Position numbers and translations under genes: made by a program
The notes under the pieces: generated by a model
Seen by the model: the letters and a program-made list of their open reading frames with translations, nothing else
The model's database searches: none
Told to the model about the DNA's origin: nothing
Shown here: positions 23,738 through 32,633 of the stretch, one piece after another
How positions within the stretch are numbered: position 1 is the first letter of the stretch
How the letters are laid out: each line of letters starts with the position of its first letter
DNA from: Buxus sempervirens
Lineage: Eukaryota > Streptophyta > Magnoliopsida > Buxales > Buxaceae
Assembly: GCA_947561395.2 (NCBI GenBank)
Contig: OX387184.1
Span: 58,215,197 to 58,279,196, forward strand
Length of the DNA stretch: 64,000 bases
Reading direction: 5' to 3'

Positions 23738-24251
23738 GGGAAAATTAATTTTTAGTGGTGCTTTTTTAAACTATTTAAGATTCGGTCTTCAAAGTTTTGA
23801 GTGATAACTTTTAATATAACTTTATCAAAATATTTAATTTTTAGTACCATTTCACTATCATGAATAAATTCTTCCAAAAATGCCCTTATAAAATTTATTA
23901 TGAATAAATTCTTCCAAAAATGCCCTTATACAATTCATTCCCAGGACTTATACAACAATTAAACTGACTTGTACAAGCTCTTTTAGACTTGTACAAACTA
24001 TAAAATGACTTGTACAAGTCAATAAATTAGCTTGTACAAGTCAATAAAATGACTTGTACCTTAAGTGAGTGACTTGTACAAGTCATTTAGATAAGTGATG
24101 TAAGGGCATTTGTGGAATAGTTGGTTTGAAATAGTGAGATGGTATTAAAAATTAAATAGTTTGATAAAGGTGTATTAAAAGTTAAAACTCAAAACTTTGA
24201 CGACTAAATCTTAAATATTTTGAAAATTGTCACTAAAAATTAATTTTCCCT
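23738..24251. mobile_element. 514-bp MITE with CTTGTACAAG palindromes
   Basis: The element starts GGGAAAATTAATTTTTAGTG and ends with its near-perfect inverse CACTAAAAATTAATTTTCCC. The flanking 9-mers TTGTTAATT and TTATGAATT agree at 7 of 9 positions, compatible with an old Mutator-type target duplication. The interior has repeated ACTTGTACAAGT palindromes between 23945 and 24085. It sits 9 bp upstream of the annexin fragment's ATG. Confidence 0.7.
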
Positions 24252-24595
24252 TATGAATTTACAGATTTCGCTGAAACAATGAAGCTAGAACAGATAATCT
24301 AATTTTGAAGAACAATTGAATGTATAGTGGAAATCCTTCTATCATCGAAGGTGGTATACAGTGATTATTATTATTACTAAACAAAATAAACAAAACGAGC
24401 TGTTCTCGAACCTGGATCTCTCCGTCGTCTCTTCCTTTCTTCTCAAGAACCTCTCTCTGCTGAAATAAATGAAATAAAGGAGATGTAACGTACTTTCCGT
24501 TTTTACTATATCAGCCCTTCTTCTTATTTGAAAGTCTCAATTGCCCTTTCTTCAATTTCTCTCTTGTTAATGTTAACTATAGGTCCAAGAAGAGG

Positions 24596-25144
24596 GTGAC
24601 ACGTTGCATTATGACGTCAGAAACCTTCTTTTACGAAATCATTTTACTACCACACAGAATGTCATGTGTGCCTGTTCATTTTACTATGTTCGACTCTGGT
24701 TATACTAGCATGGCAGGTTATCTTATACCTTATCGTGGAGAACGATATCATTTACGAGACTTTCGAGGAAGAGGTCGACAGACACGTACATCTAGAGAAT
24801 TATTTAATCATGTCCATTCTTCGTTAAGTAACGTGATAGAGCGTTGCTTTGGTGTATTGAAAGCTTGGTTTCCAATTTTAGAGCTTATGCCTTCGTACTC
24901 TCCTCGCACATAAGGATACATTGTTATTGCAACGTGCACAATTCACAACTTCATTAGATATGAGACACAAAGAGACTAGTTATTTGAGGTATATGGAAGG
25001 GAAGACTTGATTATAAGTGAAGGTGGACGACATATAGAGCCTCCGGAAGTTAGTTCACAAGTAGCTCGACAAAGAGAAATGATTGCACTTAGAGATAGAA
25101 TTGCATATGAAATGGCAATAGCTAATGGTATAAGAGTTGTTTAG
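24596..25144 (+). pseudogene. PIF/Harbinger transposase remnant (C-terminal DDE part)
   Basis: The frame reads FDSGYTSMAGYLIPYRGERYHL, then FNHVHSSLSNVIERCFGVLK and WFPIL, which is the conserved C-terminal half of Harbinger (HARBI1-like, DDE_Tnp_4) transposases with the second aspartate in DSGY and the glutamate in NVIER. In-frame stops are present at 24911 (TAA) and near 24978 (TAG); the frame then continues through CTIHNFIRYE to a final TAG at 25142. The N-terminal part with the first catalytic aspartate is absent. It cannot encode an active transposase. Confidence 0.85.
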
Positions 25145-25317
25145 ACTATAAGTAGGGAAGGAGTTGATGGGAATTATTCTTTGTAATTTATGGTATAAAA
25201 TTTTGATTTCCCTTTTTTTTTTCATAGCAAATTTGTTATAGTTTAATAGGCTTGTAGGTTGTGTAGCAATGCATATTTGTTGATTTTGAAAATTTGAATC
25301 GTTTTTTTTTATTGTCA

Positions 25318-25430
25318 ATTGTTACCAAACGGGTTTCTTACCATTTGTTTTCAAAAACTTAAAAAACAGTGATTGTTACCAAACGGGTTTCTTGTCACTT
25401 GTTCTCAAAAACCCAAAAACAGTTGGAACA
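25318..25430. repeat. 54-bp tandem repeat with TIR-like core
   Basis: ATTGTTACCAAACGGGTTTC occurs twice, at about 25317 and 25371, each followed by a CAAAAAC-rich segment. The TACCAAACGG core equals the inner part of the Harbinger terminal repeat, so this is probably a reiterated subterminal end. Confidence 0.7.
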
Positions 25431-25482
25431 GTTTTTAGTTTTCAAATTGTTTTAAAAAAATAAGGGTTACCAAACGGCCTCT

Positions 25483-28200
25483 CACTCTACTGCAACAAAT
25501 CGGATGACATAGTTCCGATGAGCCACCACAGCTGTATAAGCAACGATCTTGGTCCTCTATGATACCTACTAATATGAGGCTTGGCTTAGACGGAAAGGTA
25601 ACTACCGCACGAGACAGTGGCTCAGTAAGAGCGTTACCAATGAGCATGTTGACGAGCTCAAAGCCTGTATTTAACTAGGCTTCGGCTTTGACTCACGATC
25701 CACCACGACTTTCCAATACCTTGTCTGCCTTGGGTCTCTAATATGATGTTTTCGCCTCTTCTAAGCCCTCACCCGATCTCTTTCTCTCTAGGTGATTCTA
25801 TCCAATCAATAATTTACCGGTTGAGGGATCAATTTGTGTTTCTAATCACATGTTTTTCAGGAGAATTTTCAATTCATTTTTTTAATAGAATATTGAGATC
25901 GTTTTGCGTTGCTTCCTACGATGCTCTGTTTGGTTCTCCGTTGAATTGATTAAAAGCTAATCCGAACTTCTCTTTTATGGAATATAACATGCTTTACTAA
26001 ATTTTCTGTCTTGATTGTGGTTGCAGGTGATAATCCTCAGATGATGAAGACAAGACTGAGGCATTGGGCCCAAACTGTTGCTTATTTGGTGCGCCTATCT
26101 TCTTCCTGAGGGACCGAACTTCACTTATTTGATATAATTCCTCATCTGTTTTGCCAAGTTCGGTATGTTTTCCCTTTGTGTGAGAGGAATTTGAAGCAAT
26201 GATTGAAGGTCCCACCTGCTCGGAATCAGTTCAAAAAAATACTTGACAGGCGGTTAACAGAGCGACATATAGCTGTACGTAGTGTTATGGACCTCTGTAA
26301 GGAATTTCTGGTTTTGTTTAGTGGTTGCAACTAAGTTCTTGAACTGCTATTGTACTCAGTATTTTTATACAGAAGCTCTTCGGTTTTACTGTTTATTTGG
26401 TAGTTTTATTCTCTTAGGATTAGGATTATGGAAAATGCCCTTTAACTGGAGAACCGCTTAACATGGATGACATTGTCCCACTAAAAAATGGGAAGTTTTT
26501 TAATCTTTTTTTTTTCTTTCTTTCTTTTCTATTTCTTTTGTTCATGGCTTGTCGTGCAGGTTGTGAAGCCCAGGACAATTTAGGTTGCAATTATCACTGG
26601 GATGCTGGGAATGATCCAAATCGTATGTATTGCTCATTTGTTAAATTTTTTTGATTTGCAACATGATATGGGTGTGGGGTTATGCCTATGTGAAGGTGCT
26701 GGGGATGCATGATGAAGTATCTAAAATGGTGAGAGAAATACCAAAAAGGTCCTTGATGGAGGCTATCAGAAATTATCTATAACCATGTAATTCAATCAAA
26801 GATATGAGTTTCAATAAATTAAGATGATGGAACAAGATTTTTATTTCCGACCTAACTGATTGTAATAAGACAATTTTGTTATTGTTATTGAGCTTTGCCA
26901 TAAGAATTCAGATACATTTTGGCTTTTGTTTTAGTTTTGAAATCATATCGAATGGATGGTTGGGTTGGTTAAATAATTCATCTATGATGCAAATATGGTC
27001 TCATTTTTCTCCCCTTTTTTCTTCCTCATAAGATTTTTTGGCTGTCCAAAATGGGAAAAAAGGAAAAAAGAAAGCTAAGATTGTACATATCTTCATCAAA
27101 TACTTGATGGAGATCTATTGTATCATTCTTGTGTGTTAATGTGTTTTCTACTATTATTTTCTGATGCCAATCGCAGAACCCAATAAACTCCAACAAGTCG
27201 TTCAATGCTGTCCATATAGCATTGAACAATAAAAGAAAAATATAATAAACAATTGCATATAATCATGACAAATTTAATAAACAATTGCATATAATCATGA
27301 CAACACGTTAAACCGAAGCCACTAAATTCATGGATTATTAAAGAAACTAACACCAGAAACTAAAAGTTACGTTTCTACGGTTTGTTTCGGCATGTAAGAC
27401 TAAACATTTTAATTCTTTCATAGATTTTGAATGTATGCATCCATGGAAGAAATATTAACCCAACTTACCTTCCCGTTGCAAAGTTTGATTTGAAGAAGAT
27501 CAGATGGTTCCCTAGTTTTCTCTCTTCCCCTTCCAATAATTTTTGCCTCCTACGATTGAATGAGGGAAAGATGGGATTAGGGTTTTCCAAAATCCCTAAC
27601 TTAAAAGAGAAAAGACAAAATTAACCCCTTTCCTAATATTTGTATATGGTGAGTGTGCAGGCACACTAGACCCTGCACAGCACCAATCAGAAGCCCTTAT
27701 TCTATGAACTTGACCTAGTCAATATATTGACCGGGGTCAACCATTAATATATATTGACTGGCTTTCCACAGATTCGAAGGCTGATTAATTATTGTATTGG
27801 TCCTGAAACAATAGTGGTTGCACTTCCTAATTAAAGATGTTCTTACTGGGAATGGGTGGTTTTGCAAAGAGGAGAAGAATGAAACTAAGTTTGTAAAGGA
27901 CGTGATGGCATTTTATGAATTTATGTATACAAAGCATTGCAATTTTAACATGTGAATGGCATTTTAAAATAACATTTGGATTCATTAATAAGGAAAAATA
28001 AGGGCAAGTGACCCTCTGAAGGCATGTTTTATTTTGGTGAAAGTTATTAGTTTCTTGCAATTGTCCTATATTCTAATTTATTTAACATAGCTTTTACCAA
28101 GATCATACAAGTTCTGAAATTTATTACTATATTTATTTATCTATGTAAAACCATGAATTTATATTCAGTTCAAATTAATACGTAAAACCAGGAATATATA
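25483..28200. other. Mostly unrecognised region with possible isolated exons
   Basis: No recognisable complete gene. Two stretches look exon-like: 26027-26089, preceded by TTGCAG, containing an open frame with LRHWAQTVAY; and 26561-26622, preceded by GTGCAG and followed by GTATGT, with [21 protein letters not shown] do not recognise either, and they may be pieces of one gene, captured fragments or chance. Around 27460-27610 the minus strand resembles a 5' leader with AAACCCTAA-type motifs. Confidence 0.3.
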
Positions 28201-28470
28201 TAAAGTTTAGATACTTCTTTTTAGTTGAGGGAAATCTCTAATTAAGGTTCACTCACTACCCTTTCCAGTTGTACAAAATGATGTTGACGTCTATATATAG
28301 TCTTACTGTTTAAAAGCGGGTGAGTAACTTGGAATACTCGCTTAGTTGGATAGGATAGGTTGAGTTTACTCGCCCTAAAAACCACGTAATTTTTAACCAG
28401 GTGATTTTATAATGTAAATATCCAAAATTTAAACAAGTTTTTTGCTGTTTAACCAGGTATTAGATAAAAA
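28201..28470. other. AT-rich sequence, nothing recognised
   Basis: No coding signal. Short repeated TTAACCAGGT motifs occur near 28395 and 28450. Confidence 0.3.
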
Positions 28471-28574
28471 GCTCAGTTTCTCACTCTCAAAAATGGATGC
28501 CAAAGGTCTAGCTGCCGTCTGTTTCTATGTGCAATCCTTTTTCTTTTCTCTTCGTCTTCTTCCTCTCCTTTGAA
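28471..28574. repeat. 104-bp segment duplicated at 29447-29550
   Basis: GCTCAGTTTCTCACTC through CTCTCCTTTGAA is present here and again at 29447-29550 with only two mismatches that I can see. The flanks are unrelated. This copy lies about 470 bp upstream of a Helitron-like 3' end, so capture of neighbouring DNA by that element is one explanation. Confidence 0.85.
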
Positions 28575-28799
28575 TAAAAACTCAGTTATGTATCTCTCAC
28601 TTATCTCTTAAAGTATTACTTTTTTTGTATAAAAACTTTGCTGGTAACTTGGCCAAGTTACCAGTAGTTACTCGAATAGGTAAACTTCGGAGTTACTAGC
28701 TCTATCCGGGTTTACAAAAATTGGTCTTACCACTGGATCAATAAACAAATGATTAGTAAGAATGAATATGGGAACTCCTGTTATACACACTTACATTTT

Positions 28800-29047
28800 T
28801 CTTTGCACCAATAAATTAAATAATCATTTTTAATTGGCATCATGTATTTGTGCCTCTAAATTATTTTGCACAAATAATCTAAATCTTGTTGTAAGGCGAT
28901 TCATTTAAATAGTATTTAGTTTGTAAACCTTATTTATTACATTATATATTTTATAATATTTTTCATTTCCTCTTGGTTATTATCAAAATACCTGTTTAAC
29001 ATCTCCTTTTGTTTAATAACCCGTGCATCACACGGGGTTGTTGTTAG
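28800..29047 (+). mobile_element. Helitron-like 3' end
   Basis: The sequence ends with a hairpin, CCCGTGCATCACACGGGG, followed after a few bases by TTAG and a host T at 29048. The same hairpin and the 170 bp upstream recur in diverged form at 45170-45341, which ends in CTAG|T. The 5' end could not be located, so only the 3' part is annotated. Confidence 0.5.
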
Positions 29048-29217
29048 TATATAATATATACCAGTAGGTTTCTTTCGAGAGAGCTCCAACTCTCAAGCCT
29101 TGAACCCTGGTTGCTCCACGTCACTGATGATGTGGCATGTTATCATTTGTACATTGCAAAAATGGCTCTCCTAACAAGAACCGACCGTTCCTCTTCCAAC
29201 TGCAATTTCTCAATCAA
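29048..29217. other. Short spacer between two Helitron ends
   Basis: No feature of its own apart from partial similarity to 22865-22920. Confidence 0.3.
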
Positions 29218-29393
29218 CTAGCAGGGTGCACGTGCAGAACTGCACGTTGCACAGTTTCAATTTAAAAGTAAGAGGTGGTTGGGGTGGTTATATGTTGGAT
29301 TGTTTTAATAGGAGAGGGTAATATTTGGGAAAAAAATAGAGGCCAGAATCTGGAGGGAATATTCCCTCCTCTTCCCTTTATTAATAGTATAGA
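29218..29393 (-). mobile_element. 176-bp mini-Helitron, both ends present
   Basis: On the minus strand it starts A|TCTATACTATTAATAAAG (from 29393), a canonical plant Helitron 5' end, and finishes with CTAG|T at 29218. Just inside the 3' end there is a strong hairpin (29226-29252: GTGCACGTGCAG against CTGCACGTTGCAC). Insertion between A and T fits the Helitron mechanism. There is no coding capacity; the body is only about 130 bp. Confidence 0.8.
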
Positions 29394-29446
29394 TAAGCAT
29401 TAAACCGACCTTCCTCCTCTGTTTTGACTTGTGGCTGCTATGGACG

Positions 29447-29550
29447 GCTCAGTTTCTCACTCTCAAAAATGGATGCCAAAGGTCTAGCTGCCGTCTGTTT
29501 CTATGTGCAAACCTTTTTCTTTTCTCTTCGTCATCTTCCTCTCCTTTGAA
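29447..29550. repeat. Second copy of the 104-bp segment
   Basis: This copy lies directly upstream of the cyclin fragment and probably is the donor, because its surroundings look like gene leader sequence while the copy at 28471 is isolated. The direction is inference. Confidence 0.7.
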
Positions 29551-29693
29551 CGTCCGTTCCTACGCCTTATATTTGGTGGTATTCTTCTCCTTAAGCTGTT
29601 CCTTCGATTTCAGGATCTTAAATCTCAAAAGCCTAAATGAAGCGCTAAAAGGTGGATCGGGAAGGTTGTGCAGGATGGTGGAGTACGAATGAA

Positions 29694-29866
29694 CCCAAAT
29701 GTGCGCTCCTTATGTTTCTGACATCTGTGAATATCTTCACTCGATAGAGGTATGGATGGATGTTTGGCTATTTGTGAGGTTGTTTCGATGTTTGGGGTTC
29801 TAGGTTTCTTCACGATTTAAGAAGTGGAGGAGGCCATTGCCTGATTACTCGATGGAGGAAATATGA
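29694..29866 (+). pseudogene. A-type cyclin gene fragment (two exons)
   Basis: Exon 1 (to 29751) reads TQMCAPYVSDICEYLHSIE and is followed by a GTATGG donor; exon 2 starts after TTTAAG at 29822 and reads KWRRPLPDYSMEEI before a TGA at 29864. Together these match the segment just before the cyclin box in plant A3-type cyclins (CxPYVSDIxEYLxxME, then KRRPLPDYI). The exon junction falls where the family pattern requires it. The cyclin box itself, which binds the cyclin-dependent kinase, is missing downstream and no convincing start precedes it, so this is a fragment or dead remnant. Confidence 0.75.
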
Positions 29867-31427
29867 ATGACCTCCATATTTCCGCTTTTCACACGTTTCT
29901 AGGCTGGGAATTTCTTGGAGTTGGGCTCCTTAATTCTGTTTCATTAATATGTTTTTTGGAATTTATGGATTCTGATTTTTTATTTTCTCGTGGTCGGGGT
30001 GCTGGGATATTGAAGTTTGTTCAATTGAGTATAGAATTTGTTTCTTGTTCAACTGAGGCACCAATTACAGGTTCTCCAGTGTTATAAAACTATGCATATT
30101 TGAATAAACCTGAGTTGGTTTATACTATATTGACTTATTTTTCCCTACCAGAATGAAGGATGATCCATGAAAAAGAAAAATGAATGATGAATTTATGATT
30201 ACACACACAAACACACACATATATATATGAATTTATGTATCATGTATGTATATATGCATATCCATAAACACACAAACACCTAAATGTATTAACTCATACA
30301 TTATAAAAATATACATCCATGTATGAAGCACATACTTAAAGCTGCAGGCTTTTGTGTTGTTACATTCGTGCATTCAATTGGCGGTTCTACATTTTGCTTC
30401 TTGTTTTTCAGTTTTGTTGAAACCATTTATGGGAAACAGCCATGGAATCTGATTATATTGCTTAAACCCAGAGTTTTTCTATGCCAGGGTTATCATTTCA
30501 GTTGGGGTTGTTTAGTGCACTCACCAAAGAAATTGATAACATATTGCTATTGATGAGCATATGATATTTTGTACTTTCCCTTGGAGATCACTTGAGTCTT
30601 TAAGTCAGCAAAAAGATATAGTGTAGAAATTGACAAGCCAAGGCTGGAGGCATTTAACAGGCAAACTGAACCCCCATATATTCTATTTTCTATAGTCAGT
30701 GAGGTTCATTCACTGATTGGTTTATATCATTACTCTGTTAGCAATCTAATAGATGAGTGATAGTGATCATTTGTTTTTCATTCACTGGCTTATATTATGC
30801 TGCATCTTTTGCTATATCGATTTTATTGATCAAGATTAGTCACCAACTAGAAGAGGGAATAGTAATTTTTCGGAAGTTGTTGATTCGGTTGCAATTGTAG
30901 TTGGAAAAACTCAAGCAATGAGTTTGTGGTTTTTTAGAAAACTCAATGAGAAGCAATCCAATGCGTTACATTCTCCGAGTATTTTCGGACATTAACACTT
31001 TTTTGCTTTATGTTATGGTTCATCAGCAAATGAAGGCTTGGAATTATAATTTTCTTTTTTCTCATGGCATCCATCTTTCATTATTAAATAACACGGTGAA
31101 TCAATCAAGTGTCCCAGTCCCAATCTGGTGAGATATTGCAGCCACGGAGACATTCAGCATATATTATCGGTGGGTATTACGTTCTGTAACTTTTCAGTGA
31201 GTTCGAAACTTGTGAGTTATCTTGAAAGTGTATTATCTCCTTTACCTCTTTCCATAATAATAATGTTGTATATCATTTTATTTAGTGTGGCAAATATTAC
31301 TCCTATTTTAAGGTGGGTTTATCCATTTATCAATATGAAATGGGCATCTACTATTAGTTTGTGTTGATTTACTTACGGTAGGAGTTATTGATTTTTATCT
31401 TTAACCAAAAACCTGTCATTTTAGTTA
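29867..31427. other. Intergenic, nothing recognised
   Basis: AT-rich sequence with (CA)n and (TA)n runs near 30205-30290. I searched for downstream cyclin-box exons and saw none. It ends with the AGTTA target site of the copia element. Confidence 0.5.
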
Positions 31428-32590
31428 TGTAAGGATTATTTTGTATTGGCTTCAATTCCGTGTCAAAAAGGTTTTATTAAAGTGGTGAATGTATTTGGGG
31501 TAGGTTTTATGTGTTGTGGTTCAAACGGGGTTAAGGTCGGAGTAAAATTAGTAAAGTTACGACCAACGTTCGATGAACGTTCGCCGGTCGTTTGACCGTT
31601 GGGATTCCACAGAGAAACCCGAAAGCAGTGTTCGCCTCATGTTCGCTGAACGTTCGACCGTTGGTGTTCCACAGAGAAACCCAAGAGCAGCGTTCGCCTA
31701 ACGTTCGATGAACGTTCGACCGTTGGTGTTCCACAGAGAAACCCGAGAGCAGCGTTCGCCTCACGTTCGCTGACCGTTTGACCGTTGGTGTTCCACAGAG
31801 AAACCGAGAGCAGTGTTCGCTGCACGTTCTCTGGTCGTTCGAACGAGAAGAGGAAAAGTGAGTTTTTGTATTGAACGTTCGAGCCGCGTTCGCTGAGTGT
31901 TCGAACGTTCGTTAACAAACTTCAGTTTTAGAAGTCCGATCTTTTCTGATTTGTTTCCTTTTTTTTTTCCTACCTTCTCCTAATCTATTTAAGGAGTGTC
32001 TAGACTATTGTGAGGCTTACCCAAGACGTTTTAGAAAACCCTAAAAACGTGTGTGAGAGCAAGAGATCTTCTTCCTCTTCCTTCTCCTTCTTTGAGCCAT
32101 CAAAACCTTTCTTCATCTTTCTTTTCTACTTTGGAGTTCCGGGTTGGGGAGTCTGCTCGTGGGAGTTCCTACGGTTGCTGAGCGAGTTCGTTTGGCGCTT
32201 CACTAAGAAGATATTTAGAGTTCTGGATCGTTGCAAGGATGCAAATCTGAAGAGTTCTTCAGATATTTACATTGTGAGTCAGAGTCAGTGTTGGGTCGTC
32301 TGAACCACTATTGTAAGTCTTCTTCTTATAGTGATTTTCAGAGGTGGCACCTTGTAGCCCGGAGGGTTTTTCTCTTTGAGAGTTCTCTTAGAGTTTTCCC
32401 TTCGTCACCAAAATTGCTTGTGTTGTCTCTTCTTTATTTTGCAATTTTGTGAGATGAATTGTTAATTGCTCAGACTTGTGCATGCCTATTAATTAAGAAC
32501 TTGTTTTTAATTGATAGAAATTTTATTCCGCAATCGGTTTCACCTATTCACCCCCCTCTAGGTGATTTAGAGTCTAAATTGTGTTTTTCA
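31428..32590 (+). repeat. 5' LTR
   Basis: 1163 bp, TG to CA. The U3 part has a 62-bp tandem repeat (four units starting at 31594, 31656, 31718 and 31780, each beginning GACCGTTGG) rich in AACGTTCG motifs. CTATTTAAGG at about 31985 is the likely TATA box, and the transcribed part begins roughly 30 bp later. It is colinear and nearly identical to the 3' LTR, which lacks about 12 bp of the first tandem unit. Confidence 0.95.
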
Positions 32591-32592
32591 AT

Positions 32593-32604
32593 TGGTATCA
32601 GAGC
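32593..32604 (+). other. Primer binding site for initiator-methionine tRNA
   Basis: TGGTATCAGAGC, two bases after the 5' LTR, is the standard primer binding site of plant Ty1/copia elements. Confidence 0.93.
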
Positions 32605-32633
32605 GGGTTACCAGATCCTTGACTCTGTTAGTC

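Larger units (their letters stand above)
23033..25482. mobile_element. PIF/Harbinger-like element carrying a gene fragment
   Basis: The ends AGAGGGTGTTTGGTAA (23033) and, inverted, AGAGGCCGTTTGGTAA (ending 25482) form terminal inverted repeats. Inside are, from the left, an annexin gene fragment on the minus strand, a nested miniature element and a decayed Harbinger-type transposase on the plus strand. A target duplication was not resolved: the bases next to the termini are CTT and CAC. I infer that annexin and transposase belong to one element because both lie between the same termini; a composite of separate insertions is possible. Confidence 0.65.

Noticed and set aside
25740-26660. A complete protein-coding gene
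   Set aside because: Only two short exon-like pieces with splice-like borders; no start, order or family could be supported.
28289-29047. Full-length Helitron starting at TCTATATATAGTC (28289)
   Set aside because: The base before TC is G, not A, and no homologous copy supports this as the 5' end, so only the 3' end is annotated.
31531-31918. Antisense open frames with repeated RTLLGFSVEHQRSNV
   Set aside because: They arise from the 62-bp tandem units of the LTR U3 and have no counterpart in known proteins that I recognise.
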